Below, piece after piece: positions 38,275-48,100 of a DNA stretch of 64,000 bases (its first letter is position 1; each line of letters opens with the position of its first letter). The notes under the pieces are model-generated. The model made no database searches. It was not told where the DNA came from and saw only the letters and a list, made by a program, of their open reading frames with translations. This DNA is from Myxococcales bacterium (lineage in GTDB: Bacteria > Myxococcota_A > UBA9042), in contig CANLIC010000020.1 in assembly GCA_947491025.1 (NCBI GenBank), positions 1-64,000 of the forward strand, read 5' to 3'. The translations under genes and the position numbers were made by a program.

Positions 38275-39650
38275 GATTGCCCCCCGCGAAAGTAGGTCGT
38301 GGCGAGGGCCACGGCGTAGCCCATGTCGAGGGCGCCCATCGTCTCGCCGGTCGAGTGCATCGCCCACATCGGGGCGCCGAAATCGACCGTGCGCGCGCCG
38401 AGCTGGGCGGCGACGATGGGGCCGATGGTCGTGCCGCAGACGGCGTCTTGCCGGTGCACATAGGCCTGCAGCGGCACCTTGGCTGCCTCGCACAGGGCGC
38501 GGAACGCGGCGATGGTCTCGCCGCTGCTGGCGTAGCGGTCATTGGTGTTGACCTTGACCACCAGGCCCTGGTTGATGAGGGGGGCGTGGGCGCGGTCGTG
38601 CTTGTCTTGGAAGTTCGGGTGCAACGCGTGGGCCATGTCGCCCGACAGCACCAGCGAGCGGGCAAACGCCAGCTCTGGGTCGGCGTCCAGCGATGTGCCG
38701 GGATGACGGCGCGCGAGGCGCAGCAGCAGGTCACGCAGCATCGCGCTGGCCGCCCCGGAGCTGGTCTGCGAGCCGGTCTCCTCGGCGTCAAAGCAAGCCA
38801 CGATGCGGGTGGCGGCGAAGGGTGGCCCGGCGGCGTCGGTGGCCTCGGCGGCGGCGATGAGGCCGGAGATTCCCGCGAACACCATGGCGAGGTCGTCGTG
38901 ACGCGGTCCGAAGAGCAACGAGCCATCGATCCCGAGACGCTGCGGCGGCTGGAAAGGCACGAGGTGGAGGTCGAAGCCGTCCACGGCATCCAGCGGGATC
39001 CCGAGCTCGTGGGAGAGCAGCGCCACGGCCTCCTCGACCGGCTGGCCGCTGGCGAACACGGCGTGGAGCGCGGTCTCGGCGTTGATGCCGCCCTGGTCGT
39101 TCTTCTCCCGGTCGAGGTGGATGGCGAGGTCTGGGATCACCGCCAGCGGCCGCGGCAAATGCACCAACTGGCGCCCCATCAGCGGCTGGCCGGTCAGAGG
39201 GTGAAAGCGCGGCGCGCCCTCTTTGTCGCGCAGCAGGCGATAGACGACGCCGGCGAGCATCAGGGGCCGATCCAGCCAGCTCCGCCGGATGATGCCACCG
39301 TGGACCTGCGTCAGCAGCTGCACCGTGCCGGCCTCGCGCCGCACCGGGTTGAGGCGAATGCGGAGATCTGGGCTGTCGGTGTGGGCGCCAAAGACCAGGT
39401 ACCCGGTCTCGACTGGGCTGAGCCCGCCGACGATGCCGGCGATGACGCTGCGACCATCGACGGCGACGACGAAGAAGCGCTCGCCAGGGACGGGCTGCCA
39501 GGTCTCTTCGGCGCTGCGTTCAGAGAAGCCGGCGCTCCGCAGGCGGTTGCAGACGGCGACCACGGCGTGCGCCGGGGTGCAGGCCTCCTCGAGGAAGGCC
39601 AGGTAGCGGTCGGCGTCGTCGCGGGGCTGGGCGGGCAGGTTCAAGGCCAT
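38271..39650 (-). CDS. M18 family aminopeptidase
   Basis: A 459-residue zinc aminopeptidase. The M18 metal ligands and surroundings are all visible: AHTDSP (His90, Asp92), CFDAEETGSQTSSG, SGDMAHALHPNF, and the terminal MHSTGETMG. M18 enzymes cut acidic or neutral N-terminal residues from peptides and form dodecamers. The length is normal. No signal peptide, so it is probably cytosolic. The stop overlaps the ATG of the downstream TPR-like exported protein, an unexpected pairing for a housekeeping peptidase. It is followed upstream by the OPT transporter on the same strand (109 bp gap), so peptide uptake and hydrolysis may be linked. Confidence 0.9.
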   Translation of the reverse strand: MALNLPAQPRDDADRYLAFLEEACTPAHAVVAVCNRLRSAGFSERSAEETWQPVPGERFFVVAVDGRSVIAGIVGGLSPVETGYLVFGAHTDSPDLRIRLNPVRREAGTVQLLTQVHGGIIRRSWLDRPLMLAGVVYRLLRDKEGAPRFHPLTGQPLMGRQLVHLPRPLAVIPDLAIHLDREKNDQGGINAETALHAVFASGQPVEEAVALLSHELGIPLDAVDGFDLHLVPFQPPQRLGIDGSLLFGPRHDDLAMVFAGISGLIAAAEATDAAGPPFAATRIVACFDAEETGSQTSSGAASAMLRDLLLRLARRHPGTSLDADPELAFARSLVLSGDMAHALHPNFQDKHDRAHAPLINQGLVVKVNTNDRYASSGETIAAFRALCEAAKVPLQAYVHRQDAVCGTTIGPIVAAQLGARTVDFGAPMWAMHSTGETMGALDMGYAVALATTYFRGGQS

Positions 39651-39759
39651 CGCGGGGGGCTCCTGGGCGCGGGCTCGGCAGGTGCGAGGCAGCGCTTTGT
39701 CGGTGGGGCCGGGACAGCGGCCGTCGCCGCCGGGCGGGGTCGACGGGTCGCGCAGCGCG

Positions 39760-41781
39760 CTACTTGAGCGCGAACACCTGCACGAATTTCAACGCGACGC
39801 CCATGAGGGTCTCGCCGGCGATCAGGCCCGATGCGCCGACGACGAGGAAGGCCGCCGCGAAGGCCGGCCGCACGCGCTGCAGGCCAGCGGCGACCAGGGC
39901 GCCGAGGAACATGTTGAACGAATAGACGAAAGGCACCAGCACCGCGACGGCGCCGCCGCCTATTGACGGCAGCCACTTGCGGACGGACGGGGGCGCGACG
40001 AACTCGACGACGGCCACGACGCTGCCGGCCAGGCTGGCCCAGCCGATCGCCGTCAGCTTGTCGCTGGCCATGTGGTCAAGGCCCTTGCTGAGCAACTCCG
40101 CGACCTTGGCCCAAACGACCGCCGCCGGGGCCGGCCACTCCGGCGTCCCGAGCTCGGCCGGGTCGACGAGGACGCTGTAGGCGATGGCAGCGAACACGGC
40201 GCCGATGAAGACACCGGCGATCTGCGCCAGCACCTGCACGCGCGGGTTGGCGCCGAGCAGGTGGCCGGTCTTGAGGTCGGTGAGCAGGTCGCCGGTCTGG
40301 CTGGCAGCGCCGCCGGTGACGCTTGCGGTCATCAGGTTGGGCACGATGGCGCCGGGCAGGACGCCGCCGAACACCAGCTGCGTGACCTTGCCCATGGCGC
40401 CGATCGGGTTGATGTCGGTCTCGGCGACGCTGCGGGCCGCGACAAAGGCGAGCCCGAGCGCCAACGCCACCGAGAGGGCGCCGTAGATCGGCTCGATGCC
40501 AAAAAGCGACTTCTGCATGGCGATAGCGGCGCCGCCGGCGACGAGCAGGCCGCCCCAGAACCACGCGCGCGGCACCTCGACGGCGGCGAGCCCGGGCACC
40601 GCCTGCACGCCCTCTTCGGCGCCAGCGGCTTTGCCCCCCAGCGTCCGCGTCAGGCCACCCAGCATTTTGGGCAGCTGCAATGCTAGCCCGACCAGCGAGT
40701 GCGCCACCATCAGCGCCACGCCAGGCCACAGCGTCCAAGAGGTGAAGTCGCCGTACTGCAAGTGCTCCGGCGAGCAGACGGCGCCCGCAGGGAGCTTTGC
40801 GCAGGTGATGTAGCCGGCGTCGAGCAGCAGCGGCGGCGCGACGATGTGTGCGAAGAAGGCGAAGAGCATCATCGACAGGGTCACGCGCATGCCCATGATG
40901 GCGCCTGCGCCGAGGGTCCACAGGTCGGTGCCGAGTGCCACTTTCCACTTGGCCAGGCCAGGGCCGAATATCGCGACCTGGTCACCCAGCGTCGGCCACG
41001 CCGCGGCCAGGCCCTTGGTCATCGCACCGGGCGCCTTGACGCCGCCCAGCATCGGACCGATGTCCTTGATCGCTTTAATCAAAGCCGCAATCGCAGCGCC
41101 GATGAAGAGGCCCCGGGCCTGGCGCGCGCCGTCGCCGCCTTCGGCGTGCAGCGAGCGCAGGGTCGCGGCGCAGGCGACGCCGGACGGAAAGCGCAGGCGC
41201 TCGTCGTTGATGAGCTTGCGCTTCACCGGGATCGCCGCCACCACGCCGACGAGGCAGATCGCGATCAGCCAGGGGATGGCGGTCGGGACGTCGAAGACGA
41301 CGTGGCCGGTCTCGTTCACCAAGTACAGGGGCGGCACCGCCTTGGGATCCTTGGCGATCGCCTCCTTGCTGACCATGTAGAGGGCGGGAATTGCGGCCAC
41401 GAGGCCAGCGGAGGTCATGTAGGCCGCCGCTGAGGCCGCCGTCTGCACCGTGTTGTTCTCGAGGAAGGTGAAGCGGCGCATCCGGCCCGACCCCAGCGCG
41501 CGCTCGAGGCTGCTGAAGAGGGCGTAGGCGATGATGGCGGAGGTAATCGACGCGCCTAGGCCCCACCCGGTCTTCAGCCCAATGTACAGATTGGAGAAGC
41601 TCATGACGCCGCCGATGGCACAGCCGGCCAGCAGCGCTCGCAGTGTCAGGGCTTGCGCGCTCTCGGGCAGGTAGACGTGGGCCAGCCAGTAGCGGTCGTG
41701 TTCGAGGACCGAAGCGTCGGCGGCGGGCGGCGGCGGCGGCGCGGCGGGGTCGGCCCCAAGGTGGGCGTGCGGCGAGTCCAT
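39760..41781 (-). CDS. OPT family oligopeptide transporter
   Basis: A 673-residue protein with about 16 hydrophobic helices. It starts with a Pro/Ala-rich tail of about 40 residues, then the OPT pattern: LRALLAGCAIGGVMSFSNLYIGLKTGWGLGASI, FLENNTVQTAASAAAYMTSAG, and near the middle ETDINPIGAMGKVTQLVFG and TGDLLTDLKTGHLLGANPR. OPT proteins move peptides, glutathione conjugates or metal chelates across the inner membrane, probably with protons. The M18 aminopeptidase follows 109 bp downstream on the same strand, which makes peptide substrates likely. Confidence 0.92.
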   Translation of the reverse strand: MDSPHAHLGADPAAPPPPPAADASVLEHDRYWLAHVYLPESAQALTLRALLAGCAIGGVMSFSNLYIGLKTGWGLGASITSAIIAYALFSSLERALGSGRMRRFTFLENNTVQTAASAAAYMTSAGLVAAIPALYMVSKEAIAKDPKAVPPLYLVNETGHVVFDVPTAIPWLIAICLVGVVAAIPVKRKLINDERLRFPSGVACAATLRSLHAEGGDGARQARGLFIGAAIAALIKAIKDIGPMLGGVKAPGAMTKGLAAAWPTLGDQVAIFGPGLAKWKVALGTDLWTLGAGAIMGMRVTLSMMLFAFFAHIVAPPLLLDAGYITCAKLPAGAVCSPEHLQYGDFTSWTLWPGVALMVAHSLVGLALQLPKMLGGLTRTLGGKAAGAEEGVQAVPGLAAVEVPRAWFWGGLLVAGGAAIAMQKSLFGIEPIYGALSVALALGLAFVAARSVAETDINPIGAMGKVTQLVFGGVLPGAIVPNLMTASVTGGAASQTGDLLTDLKTGHLLGANPRVQVLAQIAGVFIGAVFAAIAYSVLVDPAELGTPEWPAPAAVVWAKVAELLSKGLDHMASDKLTAIGWASLAGSVVAVVEFVAPPSVRKWLPSIGGGAVAVLVPFVYSFNMFLGALVAAGLQRVRPAFAAAFLVVGASGLIAGETLMGVALKFVQVFALK

Positions 41782-41952
41782 GCGTGGGCATCCTCCAGGG
41801 CCGGCGGGCCGAAAGCGCTTCTAGCACGCTGCGCCGACCTTGGCGACCTGCCGCGGGCGTGGCATCTTGGGCCCATGGTAGGAACACGACGCGACCGCAG
41901 GCGAGGCCAATCAACGTGGGAGGGCCACCCGGGGCGCCCTCCGCACAACGCC

Positions 41953-43608
41953 ATGGAGCCGCGCCGGCGTCTGTTTTCGGCAGGCAGCGGCTCCTGGCGC
42001 GGGCGCGGGGCGGCTCTGCTGTGCCTCGCGGTCCTCGGCGCTTGTGCCAGCGGCGGCGATTCGATCCGCCCGAAGGACGCCCTGGCCGTGCTGCGCCTGA
42101 TGAAGGACAGCAGCCGCGTCGGCGCCGAACTGAGTGGCGAGAAAGCCCTCTGGGCCCGCGATGACACGACGCCGCTGACACCCGATGAACGCGCTTTCTT
42201 GCTGCCGATTTTCGCGCGCCTCGTCGACTACGACCTGGCGCTGGAGTCGTTCTGCGAGGTCCACCTGCGCGCTGGAACGGTCCGCAAAGATGCCCGAGAG
42301 GTCGCTCTCGGCCGGGCGCTCGGCCTCGGCGCCTACTCCCGGCAACTGGTCGAGCGCTTGCGCCTGCTGACGCTGGTCGGCGACAACGCCGCGGTGACCA
42401 CCGCGCTCGACGAGGGCAGCCCCGAGCACGGCATCGCGCCGGGGCAGTTCACCCGCCTCAGCATCGAGACCGCGCGGCCCGACACGCCGCTGCAGCTCGA
42501 CATCGCCTACGACGCCCTGCTCGAGGCCCGCGCCGACCTGCCCGCCGAGGCCGCAGAGATCAAAGACTTGCACGCCGCCTGGCAGCTCCTGCGCCTCGCC
42601 GACAGGGCCGAGCGCAAGGGCCAGCCCCTGCCTCCGGACAAGCAGGCCAAGCTGGACGCCATCGACGGCGCCGCCATCGCCGCCGCGGTCGCCGACGCCG
42701 CCCTGGAAGCCGCCAAGGAGGCCCGCGTCGCCTGGCGCCAGACCGGTGCGAAGCTGCTGCACCACGTCATCGGGGTGATGCTGGGCAACGAGATCAGCGG
42801 CGTCATCGACCCGCTGGTGAAGGACATCGCGCTGTGGCTCGGCGACACCCGCCTGCGCGACGACGGTCGCCACCTGATTAGCGAAGCGCAGCTCGCCGCC
42901 GCGCTGCCGCGCTTTGAGCCCGGCGACGTCATCGTCGAGCGGCGGAACTGGTACCTCAGCAACCTCGGCCTGCCCGGGTTCTGGCCGCACGCCGCGCTCT
43001 ACATCGGCAGCGCCGCTGAGCTGGAGGCCTGGGCCGCCGATCCGGGCGTGCTGGCGGCATTTCCAGAGGGCCTCACCAAGCGCATCGCCGCGCAATCGCC
43101 AGAGGCCTGGAAGGCGTTTCTGCAGCCGGTGGAGGGCCATCCGGCGCGCGTGCTGGAAGCGGTCAGCGAGGGCGTCATCGTCAACAGCGTCGAGCACTCC
43201 TGCCTCGCCGACCACGTCGCGTTCCTGCGGCCTCGGCTCAGCAAGGCCGAGCGCGCCTGGGCCATCGCCGAGTCTTTCCGCCACTTCGGCAAGCCCTATG
43301 ACTTCGACTTCGACTTCCAGACGGTGTCCCAGTTGGTCTGCTCCGAGCTGGTCTACACCGCGTACAACCTGCCCGCCGCCGCCGGACAGGGCCTCCGCCT
43401 GGATCCCTTGCCGGAGGTGATGGGCCGGGTCACGTTGCCGCCCAACGACCTCGTCGCCCGATTCGACGAAGAGTTCGGCAAGGACGACAGGCAGTTTGAC
43501 TTTGTGCTCTTCCTCGATGGCGACGAAGAGGCGGGGGCCGCCATCGAGCGCGACGCCGAGGCCTTGCGGAGCTCCTGGCTGCGGGCCAAATGGGATCTCA
43601 ACCAATGA
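41953..43608 (+). CDS. YiiX/C92-type permuted papain-like peptidase, lipoprotein
   Basis: A 551-residue lipoprotein with lipobox LGAC. Residues about 30-300 are helical and unassigned. The C-terminal domain matches the permuted NlpC/P60 (YiiX/YebB, Peptidase C92) fold: PGDVIVERRNWYLSN, PHAALYIG with His346, and QLVCSELVYTAY with Cys463. These enzymes often cleave peptide or amide bonds in the cell wall; many are uncharacterised. ATG 41953 gives a good lipobox; Shine-Dalgarno support is weak. Its stop overlaps the start of the next gene (ATGA). It is divergent from the OPT gene. Confidence 0.78.
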   Translation: MEPRRRLFSAGSGSWRGRGAALLCLAVLGACASGGDSIRPKDALAVLRLMKDSSRVGAELSGEKALWARDDTTPLTPDERAFLLPIFARLVDYDLALESFCEVHLRAGTVRKDAREVALGRALGLGAYSRQLVERLRLLTLVGDNAAVTTALDEGSPEHGIAPGQFTRLSIETARPDTPLQLDIAYDALLEARADLPAEAAEIKDLHAAWQLLRLADRAERKGQPLPPDKQAKLDAIDGAAIAAAVADAALEAAKEARVAWRQTGAKLLHHVIGVMLGNEISGVIDPLVKDIALWLGDTRLRDDGRHLISEAQLAAALPRFEPGDVIVERRNWYLSNLGLPGFWPHAALYIGSAAELEAWAADPGVLAAFPEGLTKRIAAQSPEAWKAFLQPVEGHPARVLEAVSEGVIVNSVEHSCLADHVAFLRPRLSKAERAWAIAESFRHFGKPYDFDFDFQTVSQLVCSELVYTAYNLPAAAGQGLRLDPLPEVMGRVTLPPNDLVARFDEEFGKDDRQFDFVLFLDGDEEAGAAIERDAEALRSSWLRAKWDLNQ

Positions 43609-44429
43609 AGCAGCACTTTGCCCCGGCGCGCCCTTCGGCAGCGCCGGATGCCGGAAGGCCCGCCGCGCTCTCGACGCCCGGCCACAGCAGCGCCTGGCCG
43701 CGCGCCCTGGCCCGGTTGCTGACCTTCGCCCTGCTGGTCGCCGTCCTAGGGACCACCGGCTGCGCGGTCTCGTCCTACACCACGGCGCACCCGCTGCCGC
43801 GCGGCACCTCGACCTTCTGGGTTGCACCGCAGGCGATGCGCATCGCGGTCGGCGGCGCGCCGCAGATGATGCCCTTTGTCGAGCTCGGCACCCGCTACGG
43901 CCTCACGGACAACGTCGAGCTCGGGGCGCGTCTCGGCGCCGGCCTGCAAGTCGACGCCAAAATAGCGCTGCTGCGACCGCGCGCCGGCCGCAAGCTGGCC
44001 CTCTCCATCGCGCCCGGCGTCGGCTACATCGGCAATTTCTCAGGCACACCGACGGGCTCTGGCGGCGACGACCTGCACTTCGCCGGCGCCACCCTGCCCT
44101 TGCTCATCAGCTATCCGATCGCCGACGGCCTCGACGTGACGCTCGGGCCACGCCTTGGCTGGTTGATGCAGGTCGTCGAGACCTCGAGCGCGGCCACCTC
44201 GCACACCGCCGCCGCCGGCGCTTCGCTCTCCGTGCGGTGGCAGATCTCACGCGCTTTCGCCATCGTGCCGGAGCTCTCCTTCGCCGCCCCCTGGCTGCGC
44301 GCCCTCACGGGCACCGGCGTCGTCGCCGGCACCGGTGGGCAGCGCGCCCTGCAGGTCGGGGTCGGATTCGTCTTTGGTGGCGCGACCCCAACCGCCGCGT
44401 CGGCGAGCCCGGCTGCCCCGCCGAGCTAG
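43605..44429 (+). CDS. Outer-membrane barrel-like lipoprotein
   Basis: A 274-residue protein starting at the ATGA overlap (ATG 43605). Signal and lipobox-like TTGC at about 50, then alternating hydrophobic beta-strand sequence (FVELGTRYGLTDNVELGARLGAGLQVDAKIALL, ALSIAPGVGYIGNF, LDVTLGPRLGW, ALQVGVGFVFGG) ending in a phenylalanine-containing strand, typical of small beta-barrels. It resembles outer-membrane beta-barrel domain proteins in this phylum. Coupling with the C92 peptidase suggests they act together at the cell envelope. Confidence 0.65.
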   Translation: MKQHFAPARPSAAPDAGRPAALSTPGHSSAWPRALARLLTFALLVAVLGTTGCAVSSYTTAHPLPRGTSTFWVAPQAMRIAVGGAPQMMPFVELGTRYGLTDNVELGARLGAGLQVDAKIALLRPRAGRKLALSIAPGVGYIGNFSGTPTGSGGDDLHFAGATLPLLISYPIADGLDVTLGPRLGWLMQVVETSSAATSHTAAAGASLSVRWQISRAFAIVPELSFAAPWLRALTGTGVVAGTGGQRALQVGVGFVFGGATPTAASASPAAPPS

Positions 44430-44446
44430 GACCAGAGGTCTAGGCC

Positions 44447-44977
44447 ATGTCAGCTCCCCTCGCGTCTGTCGCTGGGCAATCACCCGCGGCCCCTTCCCAT
44501 CCCGGGACGACGCCCGCGCTCGAGGTCCGCGTGCTGCGGCTGCACCCCGAGCGCGACGCCGACCTGCCGCTGCCACGCTACGCCAGCGCCCTGGCCGCGG
44601 GTGCCGATCTCCACGCCGCTGTCGACGCGCCGCTCACGTTGGCGCCGGGCGCCCGCGCCAAAGTGCCGACGGGGCTCTGCATCGCGCTGCCCGCGGGGTT
44701 CGAGGCCCAGGTGCGGCCGCGCTCGGGCCTGGCCCTCCACCACGGCGTCACGGTGCTCAACGCCCCTGGGACGATCGACGCGGACTACCGCGGCGAAGTC
44801 GCTGTCTTGCTCGTAAACCTCGGCGAGGCGCCCTTTGTCGTCCGCCGGGGCGACCGGGTAGCGCAGATGGTCATCCAGGCCGTTGCGCGCGCCGAGTTTG
44901 CGCTCAGCGCCGCCGCCGCCTTCGACACCGAAGCGACCGCGCGCGCGGCCGGCGGCTTCGGCTCAACGGGGCGATAG
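44447..44977 (+). CDS. dut: Deoxyuridine 5'-triphosphate nucleotidohydrolase
   Basis: A 176-residue trimeric dUTPase that hydrolyses dUTP to dUMP and diphosphate, which keeps uracil out of DNA and feeds thymidylate synthesis. All five motifs are present: [38 protein letters not shown] and GGFGSTGR. It has an extra N-terminal tail of about 25 residues. It lies 17 bp after the barrel-like gene on the same strand and is probably co-transcribed with it. Confidence 0.96.
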   Translation: MSAPLASVAGQSPAAPSHPGTTPALEVRVLRLHPERDADLPLPRYASALAAGADLHAAVDAPLTLAPGARAKVPTGLCIALPAGFEAQVRPRSGLALHHGVTVLNAPGTIDADYRGEVAVLLVNLGEAPFVVRRGDRVAQMVIQAVARAEFALSAAAAFDTEATARAAGGFGSTGR

Positions 44978-45106
44978 CGGGGCGAATTGTCGCTGCACCC
45001 AGGGCTCGGTGGGCCGACAACGCGCGGGCGCCCTGGCCTCGCCGCGGCTGGAAGGCTAGGCTACTCTTACCGGCAGCAGATGCCTTGCGCCGCACAGGGA
45101 TGGCCG

Positions 45107-48100
45107 ATGACAAAGCGCTGGATGTTGGCCAGGACGGATGTAGCGCGCTGGGCAAGCCTGGCCGTCGCCGTCGCCTTCCTATGCGCGCCCGCCTGTAGCG
45201 ATCCCGGCAGCGACGCGCCGGCCAAGACCGACACAGCCGCGAATGAGGTCAGCAGCGACGTCGCGCCGGTCGAGGTCCAAAGCAGCGACGACGCGGACGC
45301 CACCGAGGACGCCGGCAGGGTTGGCGACACCACCACCGGGCCTGTCTGCCCGGGCGGCGCCGGGTGTGCATGCGTTGGCAACGGCGACTGCGACTCGGGC
45401 CACTGCCTCGAGACTGCCGCCGGCCGCCGCTGCGGGGAGACCTGCGTCAGCGAGTGCCCGCCGCTGCAGCGCTGCGGTCAGGCGCCCGGCAGCGTCGATC
45501 TCGCCTACGTCTGCCTGGATCGCTTCGCCCGGCTCTGCATGCCGTGCAAAGAGAACAAGGACTGCCAGGCGGCCGGCATGAGTGGCGCGCGCTGCTTGAG
45601 CGCAGGCGCCGCCGGCGCCTACTGCGGCACCGACTGCAGCGTGGGCGAGCCCTGTGGCAATGGGTTCGCCTGCATCGACGCCGTGGACGTCGGCGGCGTC
45701 AGCGCGGCGCAGTGTGTGCCGGAGGGCGCTACGGACACCATCGCGGCGCTCGCGACCTGCAGCTGCAGCGTCAACGCCGTCGAGCTGGCCGCCGAGACCA
45801 CCTGCGTCAAGGCCGGTACGGACGGTGGAGCGTGCCCGGGCGCGGCGCGCTGCCTGAAGGCGGGGGACCTGGCGGCCTGCGCTGCCAAGCCGCCGCAGCC
45901 AGAGATCTGCAATGGCGTCGACGACGACTGCAACGGCAAGACCGACGAGGCCGCTTGCGATGACAAGAACGCTTGCACCAGTGACACCTGCGAGCCCGCC
46001 GGCAAGGGTTGCGTCGCGACGGCGCTGCCAGACAAGGCGGCGTGCACCTTCGTGCCGGGCGGCGACGCGCCCCCGATCCCCGGGCACTGCATCGCCGGCA
46101 CCTGCGTGCCCAAGCCGGTGCTGGGCAGCGCCTGCTCCGCCGGTGGCGAGTGCGAGAGCGGCTTCTGCGTCGACGGCGTCTGTTGCAACAAAGCCTGCAA
46201 TGGGCTCTGTGAGGCCTGCGCCGCGGCCAAGACGGGGGTCAAAGACGGTGCCTGTGGGCCGGTCCAGCAGGGCCAGGACCCCGAGGACGAGTGTACGGCC
46301 GACCCGGTGAGCACGTGCCTCTTCGTCGGCCACTGCGACGGCAAGGGCGCGTGCGAGCAGTACGCGGAGGGCACTGTCTGCGCCGACGCCACCTGCGACC
46401 TCCCCAACGATGCCAAGGCGCCGTCGCTCTGCAAGGGCGGAGTCTGCAAGGCGGGCGCGGCGATACCTTGCATCACTTCGGAATCGTGCATGTTTGGCTA
46501 CTGCTCGGAAGCGAAGTGCCACGTGAAGCCGACGACCGATCCCTGCGACGACGGCGACCCGTGCACCAAGGCCGACACCTGCGGCGGCGGCGTCTGCAAG
46601 GGCCAACCCGGCGGCTGCGACGACAAGAACCTCTGCACCATCGACGCCTGCGCAGCGGACGGCAAGAGCTGCGAACACAAGGCCGTAGCTGACGAAACAC
46701 CTTGCAGCGGCGACGGCCAGCGTTGGTGCCAGAAAGGCAAATGCGTGATGCTGATCGGCGGCCTCGACTGCGCGCACGTGCAGGCCATCGACCCCAAACG
46801 TCCCAGCGGCGTCTACCTCGTCGATCCCGACGACCAGGGCCCGAACAAGCCCTTCGAGGTCTACTGCGACCTGCAGTCCGGCGGCGGCGGCTGGTCCTTG
46901 ATGTCGCAGTTCGGCCAGCACAAGGCCGTCATCCACCTGACGCAGGCGCGCTACGAGAAGTCGTTCGTGACCGCCCCGATCTGGATCCAAGGCAACGCCG
47001 AATCGAAGCCGATGGCGCCCGGCGTCGCCAGCGACGACTACACGATTCAGAGCCACGACTGGCGCAAGCTCATGCACAGCCAGGGCGCGTTCTTGCTGCG
47101 GCAAGAGGCGCAGGTGATGATCTCGGGCAAGTCGGGCCCGAGCTTCGATGTCGCCTACCGTTTCCGCTACAACGGCCGGGTGTTGCAGGACGGCGCCCCG
47201 GTGTCCGAGCGCGTATGGAAGCTCGCCGATCGCCAGGTCCTCAAGGATGCCAGCGGCATCGAGTGGGATGTCGCTGACGGCCCGGCGCGCTTCTGGCTGC
47301 CCTTTACCATCGCGGCCGCCGGCGAGTCGGTCTTCACCGCCTGCTTTGGCGCCCAGCTCGGCGCCGCCTGCGAGGGTAACCTCGACACCATCCTCAACGT
47401 CACGCGTCGCTTCGGCAATTGCGGCATCATCGGCCAGAAGTCCGACAGCACCGACCCCGCCTTGTCGTGGGCGCCGCATCTCAATGGTCAGCAGAACAGC
47501 CTCGACATCGCCTGGCAGCACCAGGCCTCTGGCGCTTTCCACTCGACGGGGCAGCCGATCGCGCTGCGCTACTGGACCCGCGGCCTCTGCGGCGACGGCA
47601 AGCTGCAAGATGGCGAGCACTGCGACGACGGCAACCGCGATCCGGGCGATGGCTGCACGCCGCTCTGCCGCTTCGAGGCCGTGACGCATTGCGCCGCGCT
47701 CCACAAGCAGTTCCCGGACGCACCCGACGGCCTCTACACCATCGATCCCGACGGCGAGGGCCCCATCGCCGCCCTCGAACTCGCCTGCGACATGCAGGCC
47801 GGTGGCCTCACCCTCGTCGGCAACCTGATGGACGGCCCGGCGGACGACCTGCCGAACGAAGCCAAAGCCTACGCCGCGGGCTTCGCGCAGTTGGGGAGCG
47901 GCAGCTTCGGCGCGGTCAAGGCTGTGGCGCGCGCCGCGGCCGCCACAGCCGCCGAGGCCTCGGCCGGCCTCACCGCCGGCCAGGGCAGCGCGGCGGTCTC
48001 ACCGGCCTTCGTCAAGGCGCTGGTGGCGGCTGGACAGACCAACCTCGGCGTCTGCCTGGTCGGCGCGCCCGGGCTCGATGTCGGCGCGGGCCCTGACCCC

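Noticed and set aside
45179..47704. Long minus-strand open frame antisense to the giant Cys-rich gene
   Set aside because: No motif or start signal; it mirrors the Cys/Gly codons of the real gene.
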